A stretch of 64,000 nt of DNA, taken from Odobenus rosmarus divergens. Lineage: Eukaryota; Chordata; Mammalia; Carnivora; Odobenidae. Positions 24,533-36,629 of the stretch are shown one piece after another. The stretch covers positions 111,899 through 175,898 of the forward strand of contig NW_004452136.1 in the NCBI RefSeq assembly GCF_000321225.1, given 5' to 3'. Numbering within the stretch: position 1 is the stretch's first letter; every line of letters starts with the position of its first letter. The position numbers and the translations under genes were made by a program. The notes under the pieces were generated by a model. It ran no database searches and was not told where the DNA came from. It saw only the letters and a list, made by a program, of their open reading frames with translations.

Positions 24533-25679
24533 AAGAAGAAATCTTCTAAAGTGAAGAAAGACTCTTCATTTTACTTGCACGTATGGGTTTGTCCATTGTT
24601 ATCCCCCTAAATTATCCAACTTATATAATCAGAAAATATATTAATGGTAATTTCTTCTTTCTACTTTTCTGTTTAAAAGGTTATTTTAAACTTTCTTAAT
24701 AATCAGAGTTTATTAAGCATATAATATAAATTAAAATAAAAATTCAAAACAAGTGTAATAATGTTTCAAAGAGTTTATGGTAGCGTTCTATATAAAATTT
24801 CTTTTTCTTCCAATGCTGTCTTTTTAGATTGTTATCTTATTGCTGTGAATCTCAAAGAAATGGAATAAAACTAAAAATCATTCCCTGTAGGATTCATGAC
24901 ATTTGATATATGTATTATTGACAATGACAAGAAAATTAATTTTAGCTTTCAAAAAGTAGGACATTGTCTATTCATAATTCGAAAACACCCTGTAATTCAA
25001 GTTTTTAAAATTGCCTGCCTTAAAGCAAATGATGATGAATTTATATGATTTTGTATTTTCTTTATATAATACCCTTATATCAAAATTTCACTTCACATTT
25101 TGGATGGAATGCTAGGAATAACACACTTTTTTGCTAGTTACAGATATGTGCTTAGTCATTACTTTTACCTACATAAGTTGATATATCCCCCCAAATTCTA
25201 AATCTAATAATTTTACAAATAAGTGAAAAAAATATGTCTTCCTACCTTGAAATATGAACCATTTCAAGATCTGATATCATCCTAATTCTTGTCATTATCT
25301 ATAATAGCACTACCTACAAATTGTTGATTTTTAATATTCCTGTTTGTACACAGCTACATGTTTTCCTTCAGTTTCCTTTTGTTGATACTACATAACAATG
25401 CCTTGACTTCCTCCAGAACTTCGATCTACTGACCTTAATCATGTGTTTTGTTTTGTTTTTCCTCCCATCCCTTCACACCCTTGTTCTCCCTCATATATTC
25501 ATGGTCCATGAGTATTGTGACTTTCTTGCCTACGTTTATCTCTCTGTCCTCTTTATTCTTCCATTAAATACACAAGGCAAATGCCTCATGCTTGTTAATT
25601 TGAACTCTGTCCAACTTCATGTCTATACGTGAAGAGCAACTGCAATAAGGCTAGGAAAAAAATCAAACACCCAAACATG
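24533..25679. other. AT-rich unique sequence
   Basis: No recognisable gene or repeat. The small frame 25441-25632 has no domain. Confidence 0.4.
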
Positions 25680-26480
25680 AAAGTGATCTCATTTTAAAAT
25701 TTAAACATACTTCTCAGTGGCTCTCAGAAATTTCCACCAACCTTACTCCATTTCCTGAGATAATTTATCATCAAATGCTATCAGACAATATTTTTACACA
25801 TTTTCATCTTTGCTCAAACTTATGTCCTCTCTCTCCTTTTCATTTTCAGCTATGATCTAACTCCTTTTTTCACTGAAAACTTAAGCAGAAAAGATTCTCA
25901 TCTTCACACCAACCAGTAATAACATGTTTGTGTCTCTGTTCACAGTCTCTGTCTTCTCTCATATCACAATAAATGGTGCCATTTCCTTTCAGAAGTCAAG
26001 CTTTCCACTTGTGTACTAAATTTCTCCTTTTCTCCCTCCTTACTTGTAGAATTTTTGTTCCGCAATTTTTTCTTTTCTCTCCTGTTGGCTTTCTGTTCTT
26101 GATCATGATCACATAAATAAATATGTAGCTCTTTTTTTCTTTTAAAAAAAAAATCCCTTCTTTTGCCATAGAGCAAACCCCAACTATTGGAATGTTCTTC
26201 AGCTTCTTTATAGATCTTAACCTTCAAAACAGTTGGCTACATTTACAGTTTTCACTTCCTCACCTCTACCTATTTTGAACAATACTACCACTTGAACAGA
26301 ATGACCCTTCTCAAGATTACCAATAATGATTATACTTCCTGTATGGAGAATTCTCATTACTCAAATGAGATGAGCAGCAGCTTTTGGAGAATTGATTATG
26401 TCCTCCTTCTAGACACACTTCTATCACTTGATTGACAGGATACCACCCTCTCCAAATGTTCTGCTCATTTGCATATATTT
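25680..26480 (+). mobile_element. L2/CR1-type LINE fragment
   Basis: Pyrimidine-rich on the plus strand. 26246-26290 ('acatttacagttttcacttcctcacc'-like), 'tctcaagattaccaataatg' at 26311-26330 and 'tcctccttctagacacactt' then 'ggataccaccctctcc' at 26400-26455 follow the order of L2 ORF sequence upstream of the 3' end. Heavily diverged; no frame survives. Confidence 0.5.
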
Positions 26481-27479
26481 CACAGCTATATGTATGAAAT
26501 AAAGATAAATTCAAGCAAAAAATATTTCCCATTAAATTAAAACATTTAAAATCATTGCTTTCCTTTGCATTTTATTTCAGTCCTCTCAAATTTTAAAACT
26601 ATTTACTAGATTATGAATTAATCTAATCTTCTGCACAACATTATTCAAGAACATAAAATTTAATTATGCTCATGTATGAATATTTACAGTTTGGTAATTG
26701 TTAAATTTGTCCAAACTTTATTGAGACTTTTTTGATAAATAATAATAACAATAATATGTCAAATAGTTTGCTTTGTTATTGACATTGTTGTTTTTATTAT
26801 TTTTGAAAGAAAATTAGATGTTTAACAAAGAATCATAAAGAGCAAATTCTTAAATTTCCAAATAAGATCTCTACTCAAGCCCACTGTATCCAAATGATTT
26901 AGAATCCACTTGACTCTCACCTTTAACATGAAAGAGACTTTTTTTTTCTATAATTCAAATTTTGGAGAGCAAGCATGAGAGGCACATTCTTAGATTGCCC
27001 TCCACCTCTTTTGTTCTTCTGCAAGGATTCAGATGCCAAGAAAGTAATTCAATGGTGTCAAGAATCAATTTTTTTTAAAGTCTTCTATTCAATAGATTCT
27101 ATCAAAGTCTCTGACAGATTCAGTCTGTCTACTTCCTTTGTGAATAACCCTTATTGTTCATCAATGAAAATGTGGTACTCGGCAGGCAGACACAATTATA
27201 TTGCCTCTGTGTTACTATAATAATAATTATAATTATTTTAGAACTGACTCATGAAACCACTTTGTACATTTATAGCCTTCTTTCAAGTGGGGTTAGATTC
27301 CTTAACAGGAATAAGAGGAAATATGAATGGGTGCTAAAAATGTGAATATGTGATCATATTAATAAAGAACCATTCCACCTTAAGCACCTAGTATTTTAAA
27401 ATGAGGAAAATCTGAAAATAAGTGGGTTCATGATTGAACATAGGAAAAATATCAAATAAAAAATAGAATTTAGGAACTG
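26481..27479. other. AT-rich unique sequence
   Basis: Nothing recognised. Frames 26975-27220 and 27154-27345 overlap in different phases and end in an AT run. Confidence 0.4.
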
Positions 27480-28110
27480 ATGATAAGTGATCTGAAAATA
27501 ATGAATGAAAACAACAAAAATCTTAGGGTAAAAACAGCAAAGAGACTTTTTAAAAAATTGTTTAATAACACTAAAACATACAAAAACCTGGAAAATATAA
27601 AAATAAAAAATACAATATTTTATATAAAAAATAGGAAAAGCTCAGGTATTAAAGATATTTAAGATACTTAGCATATCATTAATATTCCATTTGAAATTTG
27701 AAAATCTCGACAAATTAGATAATTTTCCAGCCAAGTATAAAATGTCAAAATTGACCCAGTTAAAAGTATGAAGTCTGAATAATAAAGTACTCTAAAGAGA
27801 TGGTAAAATGCAGAAAGCAGTAGATTCAATTTCTAAACTTTAAGTTAATGATAATCCCTCAGACCTTAAAACAAAAGCTGACTAAATTAATATGCAAAGC
27901 TTCTCCTAATGTTTTTATTAAGATCATTTAACCTTAGTAATGAAAACTTACCAAGTTGGTAAAAAAAATACAAATTCAAACTGTGGGATAATTTTATTTA
28001 TGACTATAGAAGCTATAATTCTAAATAGAGTAATAGCTAATTGAATTCAGCACTGTATCAAAAGGATAATATATAAATGGTCAGAGATATCATATTCCAA
28101 TATTGTGAAG
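27480..28110 (+). mobile_element. Old L1 ORF2 fragment
   Basis: Segments fit L1 ORF2 nucleotide order: 'gacaaattagataattttcc', 'gacccagttaaaagtatgaa' followed by 'gtctgaataat', then 'gctataattctaaatagag', 'taatagctaattgaattcag' and 'cactgtatcaaaaggataat'. Very AT-rich and diverged; the frame 27480-27662 is a chance open stretch. Confidence 0.55.
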
Positions 28111-29255
28111 ATTTAGAATTCTATAAGTATAATTTACTTAGAAACTATAATTTAGTTAGAATTTACTTAGAACCAAAAATCCTATAGACAGCAGAAATTT
28201 AAACTTTAAACCTAATTAAATAGCTCCAGAAACTATAAAATTTCAGTAAGGGACATAAAACAAACCTGGATATTGATTAAAAAATCAATCAACTCATTAA
28301 AACAGCAATCACAAAGAAACATGATTTCGTTGCAATTTTTTATAAAATTATTTCAAATTTCTCATAGAAAAATGATTACCTTACTAGCTGAAATTCACTG
28401 TTGAATTCTGAGAATTATATAGAGTGAACTGTACCAATCAATTTCTATATGCAGGGGCATCCATTAACAGCTAGACAGTCTTGGTTTTCTTGACAAATCA
28501 CATACCCATATCCTATTGCAACACAGCAGAAGGGGTGTTGGCTTCCAAAGAAAATTGTGGATGCTATTTGGAAAAGGAAAAAAGGAAAATTGATAGTTGA
28601 TAATCAACTACCAATGTCTAATTTGCCATGTGAAATGTTACATTTCTATGGGTTAACAATCCACATACAAAATGTAAAATAAGAGAGTTATAAGTAGTAG
28701 GTATAAATGTAAGAGAGTTGTTGAATAAGCTTTTAGTGCTAGAGATCTTCCTGGTATTTCTTTGCCAACACTTTTTTTCTAGTTATACACTGAAAATACA
28801 TAAATGATTCTTTTTCTACCTGCTGATTATGAATTTCACTTTTAAAAGTTTCAGTTAGATCATTATATCTTTCAAGATAATGTGAATGACATTTGATGGG
28901 TTTTTTTTTATCTCATACAGACTAATTCTGTTAATATTTTACATTGTGTGTTTTTGGATATCTGGCTAGACATTTTGGTTACTGATATTGAATTTAAAAC
29001 AATTGAAAAATAAAAAAGATAGCCTCTAAAATAAGTGCATAAATATGCTGTATTTTATCAATTTTATCAATTTGTTTTTAAATTTTTAACATTTTAAAAA
29101 TCAGAATGGGTTTTTAATGAGTGATGTGTCATATTTGAACTGGGAGAATGGTGTTGTTTCATTAGAGTAGCTTAAATGGTGTGTCCTACAATTGATAACA
29201 TCTTGACTGATATCTAAATTTTGAATATTTTATAAATCATCAAGAAAAACATCAG
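28111..29255. other. AT-rich unique sequence
   Basis: May include more of the old L1 up to ~28320; nothing clear after that. Confidence 0.35.
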
Positions 29256-29270
29256 AAGTTCTACAGAATG

Positions 29271-29474
29271 GGGACGCCTGGGTGGCTCAGTTGGTTAAGC
29301 ATCTGCTTTCATCTGCCTTTGGCTCAGGTCATGATCTCAGGGTTGGGATCAGCCCAGCATCCTGCTTACTGCTCAGCAGGGAGTCTGTTCTCTCTCTCTT
29401 TCTCTCTCCCTCTGCCCCTTCCCACCGCTCATTCTCTCTCTATCAAATAAATAAATAAAATCTTTAAAAAAACA
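29271..29474 (+). mobile_element. Can-SINE with 15-bp perfect TSD
   Basis: Direct repeats AAGTTCTACAGAATG at 29256-29270 and 29475-29489. The head carries a small internal duplication ('catctgctttcatctgcctt' at 29300-29319) not seen in the other copies. Confidence 0.97.
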
Positions 29475-29523
29475 AAGTTCTACAGAATGACACCCTAATT
29501 TGTAAAGATTAACATTTATTAGG

Positions 29524-29715
29524 GGCCCCTGGGTGGCTCAGTTGGTTAGGCGACTGCCTTCGGCTCAGGTCATGATCCTGGAGTTCCAGGATCAAGTCCC
29601 ACATTGGGCTCCCTGCTCAGCAGGGAGTCTGCTTCTTCCTCTGACCCTCCCTCCTCTCATGTGCTCTCTCTCTCTCATTCTCTCTCTCAAATAAATAAAT
29701 AAAATCTTTAAAAAA
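29524..29715 (+). mobile_element. Can-SINE with 13-bp TSD
   Basis: Direct repeats AACATTTATTAGG at 29511-29523 and 29716-29728. The 3' part is of the 'tctgaccctccctcctctca' subtype with a (CT)n and CATTCTCTCTCTC tail. It sits only ~34 bp from the preceding SINE's TSD, in the same orientation, but has its own TSD, so it is an independent insertion. Confidence 0.96.
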
Positions 29716-29728
29716 AACATTTATTAGG

Positions 29729-31062
29729 AAATAAGTTAATTAAGGTAAAATAAGCTATGAAAGCTATAAATTACTTATTAAGCACTATTTTCACTATATC
29801 CTACCAGTTTATATGTGGCATTTTCAATGCCATGCAATTGTGTTTTTCTTTATTTCTATTTATTCTTCTTTCACCATGACTTATTTTCAATATACACTAA
29901 AATGCTCAAATATATGGAATTTTTATTATAGCTTTTTGTTATTAGCTTCTAATTTGTTTTTGTTACAAAAGAGAATGGGCTATATGTGATACCAGTTCTC
30001 AAAGGTTATTGAAATTTATTTTATTGCAAATCACATAATCATTTTTATGCATATTATTCCATGTACTCTTTAGAAGAGGGAATATTTTCCCATTGTTAGA
30101 TAAGAATTCCATATGCATGCATTAGCTAAAGCTCATTGATTTTGTTGTCTTTATTTATTCCTCAGTATATATTACAATACTGAGCTAATCATGAAAACTT
30201 GAGACATTTTTGTTAAAGAAAAATTTGACTTATCAGTTGTTTATCTTTAAATGACTGATTTTTAAGTGATTCTGAAGTCAATATAAGATAACCATCTTTC
30301 AAGATGACATATGAAGATGTCACAGCACTGAAACAGCCATTAACAATTAGTCTGGATACCTTTTTTGATTTAAAACTGACTTTCTGCAATGTTGGGCACT
30401 CTTATTATAGGATTTGGATTTTGGTTTCTTGCTTTATCATCAGCTGCTTCTCCCCTAGCCTCTGTTAACTGATTTTTGGGTAGTAATGTGATATATTTTA
30501 GGATGTTCTGTTTAACCAGACTGATATTTTCTAGATTGCCCACCATGATCTAATTTTGTACTCTTGGTTCAATTCTCCACCATGTACTGGTTCTTATCTA
30601 ATCTACATATGCCTGTTTTGCTGGCAAATCCCCATACAGGTTAGTTCTTTGCTTCCATCTCCTGGATCCTGAACACTGCAATTAGAAAAAGTTGAAGTGA
30701 TACTTTTTTCTAGTTACAGATAGGTTACTCCTTTGGAACCAAGAGTGTAAAGTGGGCCACTACAAAAGAAAAAAGGTGTTGACAGTAACAGGTTTCACTA
30801 GTAGCTAAAACTTCCAGAAGTGTTACTAAATTATCTGTGTGGCTAGAAATTCTGTGTGGAAGCTTAAAGATTTTCTACTATATTCAAAATATAGAAAGAT
30901 TAAGTAATTATATCTCAGCCAAAATTGAAATACAAACATAACAACAGAAACTTTCCAGACTTTTTTTTTAACTAAAGGATATTTCATGCCTTAGAGATTC
31001 TGTCGATATGTATCATACTTAACAGAAGTCAAATATATTTAGATTTTACATATTTTATCAAA
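29729..31062. other. AT-rich unique sequence
   Basis: Nothing recognised. 30370-30830 is less AT-rich but matches no family I know. Confidence 0.4.
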
Positions 31063-31077
31063 CCATAAATAAACTTT

Positions 31078-31275
31078 TTTTATTTTTTTAAAGATTTTAT
31101 TTATGTATTTGAGAGAGAATGAGATAGAGAGAGAGAGCATGAGAGGGGGGAGGATCAGAGGGAGAAGCAGACTCCCTGCTGAGCAGGGAGCCCGATGCGG
31201 GACTCGATCCCAGAACTCCGGGATTATGACCTAGCCGAAGGCAGTCGCCTAACCAACTGAGCCACCCAGGCACCC
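31078..31275 (-). mobile_element. Can-SINE (inverted) with 15-bp TSD
   Basis: Direct repeats CCATAAATAAACTTT at 31063-31077 and 31276-31290. Tail at left (TTTTTAAAGATTTTATTTAT), head at right (GAGCCACCCAGGCACCC). Confidence 0.96.
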
Positions 31276-31549
31276 CCATAAATAAACTTTAAATTAATAT
31301 TCAATTCATGCAAAATATGCTTGTAACCTGTGAAAGGACAGGAAATTGCAAATGTGGAGGTTCACAAAATAAAGAGATTTTTTTAGTTAAATTAATTTTA
31401 TTTATGTATAATTTATGTATCATAAAGAGCACACATAAATGTACACTGCCTGAAGATTTTTATAAAATCTTTTATAAAAGATTTTGTCTGTCTATGAGGT
31501 CATTTTAGGGCAACCTGGGTTTTTATCAAAGACGTAGATGACACATTTC

Positions 31550-31750
31550 AGGGCACCTGGGTGGTTTAGTTGGTTAAGCGACTGCCTTCGGCTCAGGTCA
31601 TGATCCCGGGGTCCTGGGATCAAGCCCCACATTGGGCTCCCTGCTCTGCAAGGGGCCTGCTTCTCCCTCTCCCTTTGCCTGCCACTCCCTCCCCGCTGCC
31701 TGTGCTCTCCCCCTCTCTCTGTCAAATCAATCAATCAATCTTAAAAAAAT
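31550..31750 (+). mobile_element. Can-SINE
   Basis: Head GGGCACCTGGGTGGTTTAGT; the end CAATCAATCAATCTTAAAAA replaces the usual AATAAATAAATAAAATCTT tail. No clear TSD. Confidence 0.93.
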
Positions 31751-31757
31751 GAAAGAA

Positions 31758-33242
31758 AATGAAAATCAGAAAAAATTTAATTGAGCTTAGGATATACCTA
31801 CCACATAATGATTTTCAAAAATCACACAGCCGCTTGAAAGATGCTTTCTTTGCTAAGAATTAAGAACAATGTGGGGAAGGTTATGAAATAGATATCAAAG
31901 TTTCATGTTCAGCAGACCCAGGGCATTCCACAATAAGAAAAGGTAACTGAAGGAATCATTTTACTTTTTAAATTAGAACCTGCTTCATTTACCTCTAAGA
32001 TATAATAAAATGAATTAACAAGCAAAGTAACATTTGTACTACCTCACTAATTAAAGCTTGAAAGCAGTATACTCTCAATGCAGAGTTGTTTAGGAGATAG
32101 GTTCTGAAATTCTATTTTATTCAAACATAAGTTGTAAATAGTGGAAAAAATACAGACTCCAAGAACTTCATCACCTGCTTCTGATTCAGTGGAGATGAAG
32201 CACAGGTTTTAAGTTAAACCTTCCCCAGGTAATAAAGATGCAGAGAGTTCCAAGACTATTCTTGAGAAAGAATATGTAGAGAATGTTTTTCTAAGGGTAT
32301 ATTATGAGTGGTCACATTTCACAGGTATATAAATTAGGTAAGACCTTATAATTTAAATAATGAAAATAATTAAAAGATATACACTAAGAAACTTGAAATA
32401 AATGGCAATTTAACCAAGTTCCTTTCCTAATGTTTTCAGAACATCATTGTGATCTTTCTAGGTTTATTTTAATTTGCTTTGCAGGGCAATGAGCTTTGGA
32501 CAAAAGCTTCCTTATTCTTAACTGATACGAGTATTCACTTGAAAAATCTTTCAAAATAACTTTCACATAAGCAATGATAGCTAGTCAGTATTTGTATGAG
32601 TCTGCGACTGATTTGCAATCCTCTCCTAAATGTATCACTTATGTCCACCACTAATCCTCTTACCTCTACAGGCCTTTGAGAAAATATTTTGCTTTTTCCA
32701 GTGTCTAGTTAGTAAGAAAAGGACAGCCATTGAATGTGTGTTTAAAAGGATGAAGAGGAGATCTGGTATTAGAGAAAGTGTAATTGAAATGTAAGTAATT
32801 GAAGCATAACAAAACTCACCAGTAAAGGCTTTTTATCACTTCAGTGAAGAGTTCAGTCTAGCCTTCAATTGCTTCCTATAATTTCTGTATATAACACTCT
32901 CTTGCTCTCTCCCAGGAAACATTTGTGGTGTCAGAATTACAACCTGAGGTTACAGCACTGTGACACTTCCCAGCTCTTCAAGGTTTGTCAAGCACAGTTA
33001 ATTATATTTACTAGAAGTCTCTCACCTCTCATACTCAGGTACCTTAATCATACACACAGTGGAAATCTATAAAGGCCTAGAATAAAAGGAATGTGTTTAA
33101 ATGCTGCTTTTAGGACACAACGATATACCTGAGATTTTGAAAATAAGGTAATCTGAACAGACAATTTTTGTTTTCATTTTTTAAAAAAACTAACATGAAA
33201 ACTGGTAATGGGGTTTTCTACATAGATTGCTATTGTTCAAAA
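31758..33242. other. Unique sequence
   Basis: No gene or named repeat recognised. The short frame 32869-33072 shows no domain. Confidence 0.4.
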
Positions 33243-33254
33243 AATCTATTTGAA

Positions 33255-33385
33255 CCAGGTGATGGGTATTAAGGAGGGCACATGTGGTGCTGAGCACTGG
33301 GTGTTATACACAACTAATGAACCATTTAACACAACATCAAAAACTAATGATGAACGATATGCTGGCTAATTGAATATAATAAAAC
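33255..33385 (+). mobile_element. 131-bp 5'-truncated L1 tail with TSD
   Basis: GGTGATGGGTATTAAGGAGG through CACTGGGTGTTATACACAAC to 'catcaaaaactaatgatg' and an A-rich end: the reverse complement of the sequence at 38240-38370 and 43910-44040. Flanked by perfect 12-bp repeats AATCTATTTGAA (33243-33254, 33386-33397). A very short insertion of the terminal unit of a carnivore L1. Confidence 0.92.
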
Positions 33386-33397
33386 AATCTATTTGAA

Positions 33398-34007
33398 AAC
33401 TCTAATTATTCAATACATTTCAATTGAATGATGAAAACTTTCCATATCCCATTTTGAAATATTGTATATTTTCTGTAACTAAAACTATCAAAATTATTTT
33501 AGAGTCATTAGAAATAAGAATTATAAGTATTACTAATTGAAATTTGTGAAGTTTCTAATGCAAAAAGTGCTACTGAGAAATGTTCTGAGACCAGTATTTC
33601 TGAAATTTTGTTGTACCAATGAGAAAAATGATATTTAATAAAATTTTATTCCATTATTTTATTAAAAACTATAATATCTGTTTTGAATGGTGTGTACATT
33701 GGGAATATAAAAAATCGAAGGCAATGTTGTTGGATATGAAGTATCTGTTCATGGCAAGAAAGATAAGAGAATTCATAAAGCAAGCATCAACTGAGTCACT
33801 GTTTAGTCATTCTGTAAATATTAGTTACTAAAGCACAACAAAATCATATACAAAAATAAACACAAATATAATTTAGAACTGGAGTATTTGGGAGAACAAT
33901 TCTAAACATTTATTTTATGGCTTTATTTTAAATTAACAAAGATAACACACATAATGAAGATAAGAATCCAACAATACAGAATTTTAATTTAAAAATATTA
34001 ATAATCT
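33398..34007. other. AT-rich unique sequence
   Basis: Nothing recognised. Confidence 0.4.
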
Positions 34008-34328
34008 AAAAGTAAACATTTTTGCTCTGTGAAAGACTGTTAAGAAAATGAAAAGACAAGGTACACACTGAGAGATAAAGGATTGTATCCAAAAGATACA
34101 AAAAGGCTTAAAATTCAACAATGAAAAAAATACAATTAAATAATGGGAGAAACGTCTGAATAGATACTTTACCAAAGAAGATATACAGATGGAAGATAGG
34201 CATATGAAAACGTACTCAACATCCTTTGTCATTACCAAATATGTCCTCCACAAAGAATGGTAAACAAACTGGAAACCGTGGTACATCCATACAATGGAAT
34301 ATTATCAAGCAATAAAAAGAAATGAACT

Positions 34329-34530
34329 GGGGCACCTGGGTGGCTCAGTTGGTTAAGCAACTGCCTTCGGCTCAGGTCATGATCCTGGAGTCCCGGGATC
34401 GAGTCCCGCATCGGGCTCCCTGCTCAGTGGGGAGTCTGCTTCTCCCTCTGACCCTCTTCCCTCTCGTGCTCTCTATCTCTCATTCTCTCTCTCAAATAAA
34501 TAAATAAAATCTTTGAAAAAAAAAAAAAAA
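34329..34530 (+). mobile_element. Can-SINE within old L1
   Basis: Head GGGCACCTGGGTGGCTCAGT. Of the 'tctgaccctcttccctctcg' subtype, with CATTCTCTCTCTC and a long A tail at 34515-34532. A short repeated word AAGAAA lies on both sides. Confidence 0.95.
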
Positions 34531-34773
34531 AGAAACTTCGAGGCACAAAAAGATATGCATGGATAAATTTTAAATGCATATTGCTAAGTGAAGGGAGCCA
34601 GTATGAAAAGGCTATATACTATATGATTCAATTTATATGGCATCCTATAAAAGATAAAATGATCAAGACAATAGATAGATCATAGTTGGAGGGATGCATG
34701 CTGGCCTTGTCTGACACCTCCAGATGCTAGACACACCTAGCCTGTTCTCTGCCGAGGGGACATGCACTCTTAA

Positions 34774-34779
34774 AGATTT

Positions 34780-34826
<47 letters not shown>

Positions 34827-35010
34827 TGAGAGAGCGGCTAAGAGCAGCAGGAGAGGCAGAGGGAGAGAGAGAATCCACAAGCAGACTCCCAGCTGAGCAT
34901 GGAGCCCAATTCGGTGCTCCATCTCAGAACCCCGAAATAATGACCCTAGATCATGACATGAGCCTAACCAAGGGTTGACCTCTTAACTTACTGAGCCACC
35001 CAGGTGCCCT
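34774..35010 (-). mobile_element. Can-SINE (inverted) inside the retrocopy
   Basis: GAGCCACCCAGGTGCCC head at the right, expanded T/A tail at the left. Imperfect 16-bp repeats GGACATGCACTCTTAA / GGACATGTGCTCTTAA (34758-34773, 35011-35026) differ at two bases, which indicates an older insertion than the perfect-TSD copies. Confidence 0.93.
34780..34827. repeat. (TATT)n tetranucleotide repeat, 12 units
   Basis: Uninterrupted TATT/TTTA run that expanded from the SINE tail; likely length-polymorphic. Confidence 0.95.
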
Positions 35011-35640
35011 GGACATGTGCTCTTAAGCTTTCAGTGTTTCCTTTTCTCCTGTAAATTTTGGGCCAAGCTTTGTTTTTTGTGTGCCTTTAATGCTGGAACT
35101 CCAGAAGACGGGACAGTGGCCCCCAGTCTTAACTGTCTCCCCCACAATGTCCTGCACTCACAGGTCCAAGGGGCTCCCCGGAGAGCATACCCCATGCTGG
35201 CCAGCCCCTCCCTTGGGCATGGACCCTTGAGTTTCCATGTTGAGGTAGAACAAGAGTGTAAATACTTAAAAATTTTTTTGTACTGTTGTAAAAGGGGGGG
35301 CAGCAAATGTGGTTTTTTATAAAGGTGACACAGATATATATTTTGATAACCACAATTATAGGGTCACTATTGTGATGAGGAGCATGGCACATTCCATTGC
35401 CCATCTCAAGGGCTTGTAATGCAGAGAGAACAGAATTAAAGTGATTTTACAACAAAAAAGGTCATAGTTGCCTAGGGTTGCAGGTGAGATCTGAACAGAT
35501 GAAACACACAGAAATTTTAGGGTGACAAACTATTTTGTATAGCACTATAATGGTGGATTCATGATAATTTGCATATCAAACCCATTGAACTTTACATGAC
35601 AAAGAGTGAACCTTAATGTATGCAAATTTTAAAAATCATT

Positions 35641-36402
35641 TAGAAGGTCTGGACACAGGATGGAATGCAGACTGTGACAAAAGAATCTACATGTATTATA
35701 AATGTATGAAATAACCAAACAAGGGGGTAGTAACTGAAAATGAATGGAGACTGTAAGACTTAAAATAAATGAAACTATACACAGTCATTGTATTATATTT
35801 GGTAAAGTTGTTTTACTATGGGGATTTGGGTTAACAGTTCTGAAACCGTTATACACATATAGTAGAATTCAAAAATGAAATAAATGGATGGCAGATGTTA
35901 GGAGCCAGGTTTTTCACTGTTGGAGTGGGAAGTTTCAGACAGGCAAAGCGAGAAAGCTGGAATGATCCATATGTTAATGGACTGGAGTTGAAGAAAATGT
36001 GAACTCATAGTTAGCTTAGTGCAGACACAGATGGATACATTTGAAATATTTATTTCTACCTTGGAAGCAATCCTGGCAGAGAAAAATGACATTACGTAAA
36101 AACTAAGGGCATCTGAATAAAGTAAGAAGCTTAGTTAATAATAATGTATCAAATGTAACATGTTAATGTAGGGAAAAATTGATGTGGGATTTATGGGAAA
36201 TATTTGTACTATTATTACAAATTTTCCATAAAAATAAAACTTCTAACAAAAGTTTATTCTTAAAAATTTTAATCTCTCCTTCACCCCACAAATGTCACTT
36301 CCTGTTAATAGCAAATGTTCAAATTTTGATGTATTCTTCCACACATTTTTTTTCCATTTCATATAAATTTAAGCAAATATCAACACTTCATTCTTTTGAG
36401 GA
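35641..36402. other. AT-rich unique sequence
   Basis: No gene recognised. Frame 35898-36092 (minus) has no domain. Confidence 0.4.
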
Positions 36403-36419
36403 AAAAAATGCATTTTGTG

Positions 36420-36612
36420 GGCGCCTGGGTGACTCAGTATTAAGGCTCTGCCTTTGGCTCAGGTCATGATCCCAAGGTCCTGGGATCAAGCCCCACATCA
36501 GGCTCCCTGCTGAGTGGGAAGCCTGCTTCTCCCTCTCCCACTCCCCCTGCTTGTATTCCCTCTCTCGCTGTCTCTCTCTCTCTGTCAAATAAATAAATAA
36601 GTAAAATCTTTT
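36420..36612 (+). mobile_element. Can-SINE with 17-bp perfect TSD
   Basis: Direct repeats AAAAAATGCATTTTGTG at 36403-36419 and 36613-36629. Head GGCGCCTGGGTGACTCAG; 3' part of the 'cactccccctgcttgtattc' subtype. Confidence 0.97.
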
Positions 36613-36629
36613 AAAAAATGCATTTTGTG

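Larger units (their letters stand above)
34689..35461 (+). pseudogene. Unidentified processed retrocopy (3' UTR-like), inserted in L1
   Basis: About 535 bp of GC-richer, non-repeat sequence (after removing the SINE at 34774-35010) interrupts the L1. It ends in ATTAAA (35435-35440) followed by 'gtgattttacaacaaaaaag', a degraded poly-A tail. The flanking L1 word TCATAGTTG is present on both sides (34680-34688 and 35462-35470), and L1 continues directly after the second copy. This is the structure of an L1-mobilised mRNA end. No coding homology is recognisable, so it is probably 3' UTR. The frames 35017-35322, 35031-35306 and 35129-35404 overlap and show no domain. Confidence 0.65.
34008..35640 (+). 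mobile_element. Old L1 (ORF2 end and 3' UTR), interrupted twice
   Basis: Three pieces, 34008-34328, 34531-34688 and 35462-35640, read as one L1 in order: 'tttgctctgtgaaagactgt', 'ggattgtatccaaaagatac', 'caatggaatattatcaagca', then 'gatcatagttg' continuing as 'cctagggttgc' and 'cattgaactttacatgac' near 35584. The gaps are a Can-SINE and an unrelated retrocopy. No frame is open. Confidence 0.85.

Noticed and set aside
35017..35404. Overlapping open frames on both strands (91-101 codons)
   Set aside because: All lie in the retrocopy, which looks like 3' UTR. Frames overlap in different phases with no recognisable domain.
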